A stretch of 64,000 nucleotides of DNA from Sipunculus nudus (Eukaryota > Annelida > Sipuncula > Golfingiida > Sipunculidae). The first letter of the stretch is position 1, and each line of letters begins with the position of its first letter. Shown piece by piece: positions 36,600 through 47,977 of this stretch. Made by a program: the position numbers and the translations under genes. The notes under the pieces are model-generated. The model was given only the letters and a program-made list of their open reading frames with translations. It ran no database searches and had not been told where the DNA came from. Location of the stretch: assembly GCA_026874595.1 (NCBI GenBank), contig CM049306.1:72847642-72911641 (forward strand), written 5' to 3'.

Positions 36600-37430
36600 C
36601 AAGGAAGGTGGCGCCACCTGTCTGGTTTATGAAAAACTTTCCAAGATGGATGCACATGTCAAATTTCAGACCAATACTCCTGAGATATGAGCAATTTTCA
36701 CCCAAAGCAAATGTACGAATGGACACTACAGAAAAACGATTGCGGATGGCGCCACCATGTTTACAAGATGGAGGTGTCGAGGATATATGGACATGCACAA
36801 TTTCAACCCAATACACTGAACAACCACTAAGATAAACAGATGGCAAATGCAAAGATGGAGACTCCGCAAAAAAGTATTGTAGGTGGCGCTACCTGTAAGG
36901 TTTACATGAAAACTTCAGGATGGATGGACATGCCAAATTTCAGACCAATATATTGAACCAGTCCTGAGATTTGAGCAGTTTTCACCCAAAGAAAATATAC
37001 GGATGGATGCCACAGGAAAATGATTGCAGATGGCATCATCAGTCTTCAGTGTAAGTTTGAGGAGTCCAAGATCTATGGACATGCGCCATTTCAGACCAAT
37101 ACAGCAAATCACTCCTTAGTAAAAAGGCATTAAGTTATTCTATGAAAACAGGAAGGTAGGTGGCGCCAACGGTCTGGTTCACGAGAAAACTTTCTAAGAT
37201 GGATAGACATACCAAATTTCAGACCAAACCTTAAACCACTTCTGAGATATGAAAAAATTTTCATCCACAGCAAATTTACCGATGGACGCCATGGAAAAAC
37301 GATTGCAGATGGCGCCACCAGTCTTGAGTACATGATGGTGGAGTCCAAGATCTATGAATATGCACAATTTCAGCTCAATACGTTGAACCACTCCTGAGAT
37401 TTGGGCTGTTATCTAAAAGACACCCAGGTT
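36600..37430 (+). repeat. Satellite family A, about 277-bp units with GGTGGCGCCACC
   Basis: About three units, with GGTGGCGCCACC-type cores at 36607, 36882 and 37158, alternate with weaker cores (GGATGGCGCCACC near 36746, AGATGGCGCCACC near 37308). So the unit is a dimer of about 140-bp halves. Each half carries AATTTCAGACCAATA and CTGAGATATGAGCAATTTTC-like blocks. Confidence 0.85.
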
Positions 37431-37579
37431 TGTACTCAACAGAAAGGTCAACCATCATTTTTACCTACAACTACATAGGTGAGGGAACAAGTATGCCGGG
37501 TTTCAGAAAGATCAGTCCAAGAGTCTCAGAGGAGACTCTGTTTTGGCGGATTATAACAAATAAATACTTAATAACATAT

Positions 37580-38690
37580 TATGGATAAAAGCAGAAAAGA
37601 CCTTTACAGCCTGCTGAAAGTAGCTAAACACAGGTAGCGCCACCTGCAGGTCAAGATCATTTAGCAGTCAAATGATCAATATTCCTGTGAAATTTGACAT
37701 CGAAGGCTGCAGCAGTTCCTAAGATATTTGGTAACAGACAATACATCATGTATGGAAACACATCAAGGTGTCAAATTTTGCAATCGACACAATTTGAAGT
37801 TCCATAGATATGCCATCTTGAAAATGACTTGCCTGAATTTATATTCAAATTATTCCCCTTCCTCTTAGAAATTGTTGACTATGATATGAAAGCCAAAGTA
37901 TTTATGCTTTATGACATATCTTGTAAAACGCAGAAAAGACCATTACAGCCTGTAGAAAGTAGGTCAACACAGGTGGCGCCATCTGTAGGACGAAATCATT
38001 TAGCAGTCACATGATCAATATTCCTGTGAAATTTGAAATTGAAGGCTGCAGCAGTTCCTCAGATATCTGATAACAGACAATACATCCTGTATAGAAACAC
38101 ATCAAATTGTCAAATTTTGCGATCAACACAATTTGAAGTTCCGTAGAGACGCCATCTTGAAAATGACTTGACTGAATTTACACACAAATTATTCCCCTTC
38201 CTCTAAGGAACTGTTGACTATGACATGAAGGCCAAAATATTATTACTTTATGACTAATCTTTGAAGAAGTGGAAAAGACCATTTCGTCCCGCAGAAAGTA
38301 GGTCAACATAGGTGGCGCCACCTGAAGGTCAAAATCATTTAGCAGTCACATAATCAATATTTCTGTGAAATTTGAAACTAAAGGCTGCAGCAGTTCCTAA
38401 AATATTTGGTAACAGACAATACATCCTGTATTGAAACACATGAAGTTGTCATATTTTGTGATCGACACGATTCGAAATTTTGTAGAGACGCCATCTTGAA
38501 AATGACTTGACTGAATTTACACACAAATTATTCCCCTTCCTCTAAGGAACTGTTGACTTTGACATAAAGGCCAAAATATTAATACTTTATGACTTATCTA
38601 GGAAGAAGTGGAAAAGACCATTTCGTCCCGCAGAAAGTAGGTCAACATAGGTGGCGCCACCAAAAGCTTATTTTTGCATGTCCATCCCAT
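37580..38690 (+). repeat. Satellite family B, about 340-bp units
   Basis: Cores at 37632, 37972, 38311 and 38650 are spaced 339-340 bp. Units share GAAAGTAGGTCAACA, GGCTGCAGCAGTTCCT, ACAGACAATACATCCTG and TTATTCCCCTTCCTCT. Confidence 0.9.
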
Positions 38691-39139
38691 GATCAGTAAT
38701 TCTGCTAAGTTTCTTTAAGGTAGCTGCTGTGGCTGTTGAGATATTTGGTAATAGACGGTGGACAGTTGACAGTGGACAGTGGATGGCGGACGCTGCGCCA
38801 AAGCATAAGTTCACAGAGTGAACTAATAAATGTATATCTGAAATTCCCTTTCATACAAACTAATTGGCAGCAAAAAATTCTTGAGATAATATGCGTGAAA
38901 AAAAAAATCCATGCTGGATTTCTCACGTGGCTGAAACTCAAAATCACACATCCTCTCAATGGGACAATCAAATATTTCGAGGCAACCGCTCAAACAGTTC
39001 AGGGGAAAATTGTGCCCGAAGGACGAACGGGCAAACAGACCAAAAAGTGGCCCATGGGCCATGACGCTCAGCTGAATTAAAGGAATGTTGAACAATGAGC
39101 AAAAATGACTGCCAGAGTGCAAACAAATCATGAATTTTG
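38691..39139. other. Spacer between satellite families B and C
   Basis: A decayed family B start is followed by a GTGGACAGTTGACAGTGGAC simple repeat near 38757. Open frames on both strands are unsupported. Confidence 0.5.
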
Positions 39140-41525
39140 AAATGGGTTTCAGTGGGCTTTTGGACAGATGACAACTTCATTTGAAGGTCTCATAAATAGA
39201 AAAAAAAATGCGTAAAAAATTGAAAAAAATACAGTGAGTGCCACCAGTCTGCAGGAACTGATGAAACACTCCATGATCAATTTATATCCAAAGAATCATG
39301 GCTATCAAGGCATTAGTTATTCAGATACTGGAGCTTTTGTTTGTATCAAATTTTTAATTATTCTTGGGGGTATTTATGAGCCCTATAGCTCGGAGAATAT
39401 GGGTAACAGAAACCTAATTTCAGGTTTCCAAGGAGATTTTTCATTAGTCTTCCTGGATGTCAATTAAGAAGATTCTAGGTACAGCAGTTACAGTTTGTGG
39501 CATGTTAACAGATGACCACTTCATTTGAAGGTCTCACAAAAAGAGAAAAAATGCCTAAAAAAATAAAAAAAAATACAGGTGGCGCCACCAGTTTGCAGGA
39601 ACTGATGGAACACTCCATGATCAATATGCCTGAAAAGAATCATGGAGATCAATGCATTGGTTATTCAGATACTGTAGTTTTGTATCAAATTTTTAATTAT
39701 TCTGAGGGGTACTTACTACGAAGGATATGGGTAACAGAGACCTAATTTCATGTTTTCACAGAGACTTTTCATGAACCTCCCTTGATGTCAAGTTAGAAGA
39801 ATCTAAGTCCAGCGTTTATGATTTGTGCCCTGTTAACAAATGACAGCTTCTTTGAAGGTCTCAAAAATAAAGAAAAAATTTCGTAAAAAATAAAAAAAAA
39901 TACAGATGGCGCCACCAGTTTGCAGGAACTGATTGAACATCCCATGATCAATATTCATGCAAAGAATCATGGTGATCAATGCAGTAGTTATTCAGAGACT
40001 TGAGTTTTTGTATCAAATTTTGCATTATTCTGTGGGATAATTCGGAGCCCCATAGCTCCAAGGATACGGGTACCAGAGACCTAATTTCAGGTTTTCAAGG
40101 AGATTTTTCATGGACCTCCCTGGATATTAAGTAAGAAGATTCCAGGTCCAGTGGTTACGATTTGTGCCCCGTTAACAAATTACAGTTTCATTGAGGTTTG
40201 AAAAAAAAAGAGAAAAAAAAATTGCAAAAATTTAAAAAAATACAGGTGGCGCCACCGGTCTGCAGGAAGTGATGGAACATCCCATGATCAATATTCATGC
40301 AAAGAATCTTGGTGATCAATGCAGTGGTAATTCAGATACTTGAGCTTTTGTATCAAAATTTGCATTATTCTGGGGGATACTTCAGAGCCCCATAGCTCTG
40401 AAGTTTTGGGTAACAGAGACCTAATAGTCAGTTTCCAAGAAGACTTTTCATTGGCCTCTCTGCTCTTCAAGAAAGAAGATTCTAGGTCCAGCCGTTATGA
40501 TTTGTGCCCTGTTAACAGATGACTGCATCTTTTAAGGTATCAAAAACAGAGAAAGAAATTGTAAAATATAGAAAAAAATACAGGTGGCGCCACCAGTCTG
40601 CAGATACCGATGAAACACTCCATGATCAATATCCATGCAAATAATAATGGTGATCAATGCATTAGTTATTCAGATATTTGAGTTTTTGTATCAAATTTTC
40701 ATTATTCTGGGGGGTACTTCAGAGCCCCATAGCTTGAACAATCTGGGTAACAGAGACCTAATTCCAGGTTTCCAAGAAGACTTTTCATGGGCCTCCCCGC
40801 ATGTCAAGATAGAAGATTCTAGGTCCAGTTGTTACGATTTGTGCCCTGTTAACAGATGACTGCATCTTTTAAGGTCTCAAAAATAGAGAAAGAAATTGTA
40901 AAATATAGAAAAAATACAGGTGGCGCCACCAGTCTGCAGATACCGATGAAACACTCCATGATCAATATCCATGCAAATAATAATGGTGATCAATGCATTA
41001 GTTATTCAGATATTTGAGTTTTTGTATCAAATTTTCATTATTCTGGGGGGTACTTCAGAGCCCCATAGCTTGAACAATCTGGGTAACAGAGACCTAATTC
41101 CAGGTTTCCAAGAAGACTTTTCATGGGCCTCCCCGCATGTCAAGAAAGAAGATTCTAGGTCCAGTTGTTACGATTTGTGCCCTGTTAACAGATGACTGCA
41201 TCTTTTAGGTCAGATATAGAGAAAAAAATCGTAAAAAATCGAAAAAATACCGGTGGCGCCACCAGTCTGCAGAAACTGATGAAACATCTCATGATTAATA
41301 TGTATGCCAAAAATCATGACCATCAGTGATGTAGTTAATGAGATATTGAAGTTTTAGTATGAAATTTTTTACTATTCTGGGGGGTACTTTGGGGCCCCAT
41401 AGCTCTAAGGATATGGGTAACAGAGACCTAATTCCTGGTTTCCAAGGAGATTTTTTATGGACCTCTCTGGATGTAAAGTAAGAAGATTCCAGGTCCAGCG
41501 GTTACGATTTGTGCCCTGTTAACGG
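39140..41525 (+). repeat. Satellite family C, about 336-bp units
   Basis: There are seven units, with cores at about 39237 (decayed), 39581, 39908, 40248, 40586, 40922 and 41255. Each has GCAGGAACTGATGAAACA, TGATCAATAT, a GGGTAACAGAGACCTAATT block and GTTACGATTTGTGCCCTGTT. The two units at 40523-40858 and 40859-41194 are almost identical, indicating recent duplication. Paired 74-codon open frames there are by-products. Confidence 0.92.
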
Positions 41526-41590
41526 ACGGACGGACGACGGATAAAGAGTGATCGCTATAGCTCAGATGACTTACAGTCAGCTGAGCTAAA
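41522..41590 (+). repeat. Hairpin-ended repeat terminus, facing right
   Basis: The order is GGACGGACGGACGACGG, then GTGATCGCTATAG, then a hairpin at 41559-41587, then CTAA. The hairpin has a 7-bp outer stem, AGCTCAG with CTGAGCT, and an inner 5-bp stem, TGACT with AGTCA. Family C runs directly into it. A hairpin followed by CTAA resembles a Helitron 3' end, but a 5' terminus was not located. Confidence 0.6.
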
Positions 41591-43080
41591 AACGAGACCA
41601 CCATACCTTATCTGCTTTGGCGGGGACCCGATGGTTATTATCAACCCCTTCTTCTAATTCACAATCTCATATATGCATTCAGAGCAAGTATACCTTGCTT
41701 TCCCACAGAGTTACATATTTACGCCAACATTTATGCATGAGATTTGCACACGGACTGCCACTGGATTGAACTTAATACGGTTCAGGCCAGGTCCATGCAT
41801 TACATGCCAGAATTCGGAATTATATCGTACTGTGCGGCTGTGGTGATTTTTATTTTCGCGAATAAATTAAATGCAGCAGATAACATATTTGAAGAGCACT
41901 CGTTTTATTCATATTGCCGCTCTATTACCGAGCGCTCTCTGTACATCTCGAGTTTTATATTAACTTTCTGTATATAAAAAGTAACATATGCCATATTTAT
42001 GTTAGAATATTTATTCTGGGTTAACATGCAAAACAAAAAATATATAGTATATCCATTCTGTTGTAAACGTGGAATGTATCCCTTGATTTTACAGATATAA
42101 CATTGCAAGAATCATGATAAAAATAGCGAACTGATAGCAGTTTCTAAAACTACATTGCATTCATTCATTTGGAATGTTCGGATAAAGTGATATAATAGGT
42201 CTATATCAGCATTCATAATTTCATTAACAGTAAACATCTATAAGAGTCACCGTAAGAGTCTACATGTAAAAGAGATTTGGCACTCACAGGAGAGTATAAA
42301 CTGATACCAGTCTTACACGAAATGGGAGAAAAGAAATAACACCAAACCCGTGTGAAACACGTCAGAAAAGGTTGGTATAGTTTCCAAAACAATGTAAAAT
42401 GAGTATTACTTTGAACCCCACGAGCTTCACCAGAGTAAAGCTGAAGTAGCAGAGGCCTTTCTACGAGCATGCCCACTGCACGTTTACGGTCGTCTGCTGT
42501 TTGGGTGAAATGAAATGAGTCAGCCTTGCGGATTTTACCCAGAAAAGTAGATAAAAGCCAGTGCAAAGAAAAGGCAGGTTCTTTACATGTTGCCTGTGAG
42601 GCATAACAAAACGGAGATAGGTCTTTCTTTGTCAAAACACCGGACTGGAACTCTCAGTGCCACTCATTATCAGCAGGTGTCACTAGCGTTGTGAGAAAGG
42701 ACTATTAATCTTTTGCGCGGCAAAAATATACGGTCAAGACGTGATATTCGTAGGCCACGACACCGTTGAAGTTGGTTTTCTTGAGAATGTCTCAGATCAG
42801 AAAAAAAAGAGTATATTTATCGTTTACCCCCAGTACTGCAATGACACATTACCAAGTTACACAACTGCAGCATTTGTTTGCTGCTCCTCCCGTTCTGTGC
42901 GTGCACGCCTTAACCTCTCCAATTGTTAATCTCTGTAAATTGAATAAATGTATCATTTATTTATTTTACTGATGGTTCTTGATAATATAAAGAAAACTGA
43001 CATTGTATGTAAAATATCAAAATTGTTGTGACCCATTAAGAACGGTGGGTTATGTAGTAGTGTGAGTAAACACATTATGC
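41591..43080. other. Interval without recognised gene
   Basis: The 140-codon open frame on the minus strand (42213-42635) has no recognisable motif or splice-bounded neighbours. Overlapping plus frames near 42741-42972 are also unsupported. Confidence 0.45.
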
Positions 43081-43119
43081 TGCTCTTCATAATTTCCATG
43101 TATCCAACATCACGGCAAA

Positions 43120-43360
43120 AAATGTGCAATAAATGGACGGAATATACTAGTATACTATCACGGACGGAATATACCATTCATCACAGATTGGGTGTGCCCC
43201 TGCTATCACAGCGGGTTATGACATAATCAAGATGGACGGAATATGCTATACATCACAAAGGTCCTTTAATAATGACGGGTTATGTAATAATCTCAAAGGA
43301 CGGAATTCAATAGTTATTACAAGTTTTGTAGTATCACAATGGGTTATAAGATATTCTGCA
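43120..43360 (+). repeat. Degenerate GGACGGAATAT/GGGTTATG tandem repeat
   Basis: GGACGGAATAT-like words recur near 43136, 43162, 43234 and 43300, alternating with GGGTTATGACATAAT-like words and ATCACAA blocks, with a spacing of about 70 bp. Confidence 0.6.
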
Positions 43361-43419
43361 AGGACTGATAATGTTACGGCCCCCTTCACATGCATTCATA
43401 TGATGATATCTTAATAAAA

Positions 43420-46400
43420 ATATTGTCTTGTTCAACAACACACCACAAATATGGACAAACAGTATTTCTCATGGAAATAAAATATCAACAATATGACAGA
43501 CAATTAATATCAATATTAGCATATTTTGTTTTGAATATATATATATATATATATTTATGCAAATATATGAATGTTCACTAAATCATACCATGATGGTAAA
43601 ACTAAAATATGAATCCTACATGCATCCCCAATAATGCATCAAACTTAGATAAAAGAAATGTTCTGATAATTATCATGGCTGTCAGTTCCCTCAATCTCTT
43701 CTCTAACTCCCTTTCTTGAGGTTTTTATAACGACTGACTGGACCTATAAAATATGTGAAATGTATATACAACACAAATATGATATGTGTGTTAACACGAG
43801 ATGCATGTGTACATAAAATAACGGTACAAAACACACATCTACAAGATAACCAATACAAGACTAAAATGCTGAATCATTAAAAAAGGACAGTCTGGCCTGA
43901 CTGGAAAGTAAGACAGGGAGCCTCATCATACCTGTCCTGATCACAAATAAAAGTACAAAGCATGTCTTACCTGATTCACATCTACACAGTTAACCCATTA
44001 TCATTTACACAACAAATTCATTTTGGATCTCACTTAAACAATCACTGATACATGTCATTTTTTGTTTAAATTTGAAGAGACAGATCTGTACATCAACACA
44101 GACATATAAATTACTAAATTTAGATGTCAAAGCATATTTTGAATAATGAGCATAAATTTGATATAAATTCTTTACAAAGTTTTTATTTTTTTATGGTTAT
44201 AAGAGTACCAACAATCTGCCATAATGTATTATTTCACACAAAAATACATTAGTCTTACAAAATAAATAATCTAAAATAACAACATCCTGTGTTTTCCATC
44301 ACAAGCAGCACCATGTGAAACAACAGATAATATCTACAAAGCATAACATGGAAGTTAAATACATATCAGCCTTTACACATATACAACATTTATTTAACAC
44401 TTGGCATCTTAGTCAGCTCAAATTTAGTACATTTAAATGTTTATATCTTTAAAATATATTAGGATCAAACATTGAATTATAAGTCTACCCTGCATAGGAC
44501 AAAGGCTTGTCTACTATGCATGTTAAGAAAACACATAGCAGTGATCATACCCAAGTTACAAACATTTGAAAAAAAAGCTTAATTAATTTTCATGAAAAAT
44601 TATGATTAAAGTCAAACAAATTCACAGGATAAGAAAAAGGCAAAAGTTGCCTGAGAAGTGTATAACAGTGAGTATATAATAAGAGATTATCTATGTAAAA
44701 CATCTGCAGAGCTGTATACAGGATAGTAGTGTAAAATCACGGAGTTATATAAAAGTGTGAAAAATATGCATGGCAGCAGATGTCAGAAATATCTAAAACA
44801 GGAAAAAGTAAAAGTGAGAGTAATTTTCTAACAGATCTTCTTAGTAAGAACTGCATCATTACAATGCATGTACATCTACCCATATGCTTAAGTTCAGAGT
44901 TAAAACATCTCTTGTGTTTAATAAATGCTGAATCAGGAAACAAGTGTGTAAATGTGAACATGTATGTACCCAAACTATAATATACCTCAGACCCTTGTTG
45001 TTGATGATTGAAAAAATCATGAATGAAATTCCACTGTAGGAAACACAATGACATATGTACAATCTTTACATAGCAGTTTTCACAGCACTCTTACAAATCT
45101 CCTTTTGTATTAACCACTGCTTTGTAGAGCAAGATTCTCTGGGTTCCACCAAGGCTAGCATATGACAAAGAATTGTAATCAGATCAATGAGAGTATGGTA
45201 TCACATTGTGTATCCTGCTCCAAATTTTAAACATGCGACACCCACTCTTGTTGGTCTGCTTCTTGGCCCTGAGCCAGAACCAATGTAATAAGATCAGGCA
45301 ACAGTCAAACCAGCAGTTACAACGAAGGAGATCTGTAATGTCTACATTGTATAACCGCTGCGTAAGGATCAAGTAAAGATGACCTGCTGATCTGACAGCT
45401 CACAAATAAAATATAATGTACATGATATATTTTAAAAAGGAGTCAGCCTTGTCTTAATCAGTTATCTCATTTTCTGATATGTCCTTACATAGTATACCCA
45501 ACTTACTACTACAAAAGCATGCATTAAAAATGTTCCAAACTTTGGCAAATTATATGGTAAAAAGCTTTGGTTCAAATGAAAGGCAAACTATGTATAAGTT
45601 AAAAATATCACAGCAACACTGGAGTATACCTCTTATCATGAGTACTTTGATGAGTAGTTAAAATGAGTAAATGTCTTTTCTTCTGCTAATTGTTTACACT
45701 GAGTATGTTTAATATTTTACATGGAACATGTTACCATGAAGGGTGGGAAAAAGATTTTTGAGGTTTACTCTCTATAACCATGATGAAAAACAATAAACGA
45801 ATCATATATTTTTCAATATCAAAGACTGCTACATCTAAGTAAACAAATAGAACCTGAAGAGACTACAGTGGTCTTTACAACTACCCTGTCCTTATTCAGA
45901 CTAAGTACATTTTAAGAAGTGCTTGCATATAAGTTGTCTTTATTTATTATTAAAATACCCTGGACCTCACTAAGTGACAGCTTATTGGACTAAAATGGCA
46001 GCTAATGCAAGGAATGTGTGAATGCAAAGCGTGCAAACTCTTTTGTCTCCATGGGCAGAAATAAAAGAGAACAATGCAAAATAATTCCATCTGGTTCAGT
46101 TTGTTCATAGCCTGTGGTCATTTGAACTCATTTAGGCCAGACCCATCGAATTAGTTGTTTCTACAGATTCCCTTTCTTTTTTTTGTGGATTAATTTCCTT
46201 TGTTTGCAAACAAGCACTAGCAGGTCCTTGGTAAAAGAATTATTTAAGGTAAGTTAAATCACCTAAATTGTGTAGATTAATGCATAATTTAAAAAACTGA
46301 TTTCCAGAATTCTTTTGTATTTTGAAAGGAAAGCCCGCAAAATTCCATTCATTGTTTCTCAATCAGTAAAATATTGAAAAAATATATAATATTAATAGCT

Positions 46401-47233
46401 CACTTGTACAAAATTTTATGTTCTGAAGACTCCATTGAACAATTAATTTTTTTACGGTGGTCTCAAAGAAATTTTTTTTTGTGGAGACATAAATATATAA
46501 ACATGTAACCTATAACACATTGAAAATATATAAGGTACCCTCTATGGTGTTCTCCCTATAGCAAAGGCTACTGAAGGTGTTGTTGCAGGATTAAACTGTG
46601 TGACCACTAAACTACTAAAACAGGAAAATATGGTTGAAAGACACAACCTTGCACTTCATTCAATTACAAGTAATAAACAATGTACACACCCCAATATGGA
46701 GTAAACCAACTGCAATAAGGGTTTTCAGTTAGGTTCAGGTAAATGTCTTTGATGCTTGAGATCTGTTCTGGATGCTTGATCCTGAGGAGACAGACATCCT
46801 AAAGAAGAGACTGAAATGATCCACTATGTGAATGACTGTTTAAAATTCATTTTAAGTATAATGATAATATAGGTCCAGCAAGGACAACAAATGTCAAATG
46901 GTAAGCATCAGCTCAGTAGGTTTATAATTACCTATGGTTGAAGCTGTGGCAGCTTATGCTGCCAGGGATAGGCTAATGTGGAACTTACACATTTTCTGTG
47001 GTTTGTAAGGCACATTCATTCTGCCAAGTATGAGCCATGTTAGAGGAACACTATCTATGAATATCATGTTAAATGCTTGGTTTGTAACTCACATCAGCTA
47101 AAACATAACAGTTGCAAAGGTTGTCAGGCAGACCGAAGGGACTCTCTAAATTTGTTTGCAAAATTTGAAAACTGTACTCATAATTTTTTTCCCTGCTGAA
47201 AGCCCTATGCCATACAGTACAAAAACAAACAAC
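43420..47233 (-). other. 3' flank of the TRPM gene, probable 3' UTR in part
   Basis: This is non-coding AT-rich DNA downstream of the TRPM stop, with no transposon ends recognised. The nearest minus-strand AATAAA after the stop is at 45939-45948, which would give a 3' UTR of about 1.3 kb. A TA microsatellite lies near 43535. Confidence 0.4.
45939..45948 (-). promoter_or_regulatory. Candidate polyadenylation signal of TRPM gene
   Basis: Two overlapping AATAAA words on the minus strand are the first such words after the stop at 47234. Transcript evidence would be needed to confirm them. Confidence 0.25.
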
Positions 47234-47977
47234 CTATACTGGTGGATCTGACATATCCCTGTATGAACGATGTGTTACGACAGGGGGTGTGCGTCCTCGA
47301 CGTGACCTTAACATGGATGTCCCTGCAGTGGGTAAAGATCCTTGGAAAACAGCATTCCTGAGCAATACTTCAATATTGTAGAGTGAAGCATTTGTGTTTT
47401 CTTCAAGCTGTTTCATTTTATCTTCAATGCTGTCCACTCGCTGATTGGTGATCCCATCTCCCACATTCAACTCCTTCATCTCAGGTTCCTCTGACCTGCC
47501 CCGTACTCGCTTATTCTTTTTATCCATCCTCTTCTTCCCCCTCCTGTGACCTTGACCTTGATGACCTTCACTGTCACTGCCTGATGACCTTTTACTTGTA
47601 GACTCTTTACCTTTGTCCAATTTTGGTCTGTTTTCATCATAAGAATCATCAGACGATGATGAAGATGATGATGATGAAATGGACTTGATCTTCTTTTTCT
47701 GCTTCTTTACTTTTACCCTTTGAACTTTAACCTCCTGTTTCAGCTGGTCTGCCCAGGCTCTCCGCGTCTCGAGTACATCAGTGTTTGAGTCACTGGTCAT
47801 GCTCACATTGTATGGATTGCTCAGCCTCTTGGGTCGTACTTTATCCAGGGTGTCAGCAGTGCTGGGTCTGGAATCGTTGAAGTTGAAGGAGTTCTCATCA
47901 ACAGTGCTGAGTGCAGGGAAGGCAGAGTGTGTTTCTTCACCAAGCTGGATTTCACTTTTCTTGCCACTGTCTTCAGA
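47234..47977 (-). CDS. trpm: TRPM terminal exon: low-complexity tail
   Basis: 247 codons plus TAG. It starts SEDSGKKSEIQ after the acceptor TTCTTACAG. It contains a Lys-rich run (VKVKKQKKKIKS) joined to nine serines and acidic DDSYDE, then a KKRMDKKNKRVRGR basic stretch. A short helical segment (DSIEDKMKQLEENTNASLYN) with heptad-like spacing follows, before an RSRRGRTPP end. It is not alignable by eye to a vertebrate TRPM tail and is probably regulatory. Confidence 0.85.
   Translation of the reverse strand, partial: SEDSGKKSEIQLGEETHSAFPALSTVDENSFNFNDSRPSTADTLDKVRPKRLSNPYNVSMTSDSNTDVLETRRAWADQLKQEVKVQRVKVKKQKKKIKSISSSSSSSSSDDSYDENRPKLDKGKESTSKRSSGSDSEGHQGQGHRRGKKRMDKKNKRVRGRSEEPEMKELNVGDGITNQRVDSIEDKMKQLEENTNASLYNIEVLLRNAVFQGSLPTAGTSMLRSRRGRTPPVVTHRSYRDMSDPPV

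Noticed and set aside
42213-42635. 140-codon open frame on the minus strand near the 3' side of TRPM
   Set aside because: Lies beyond the TRPM stop and beyond the first candidate polyadenylation signal, and has no recognisable sequence.
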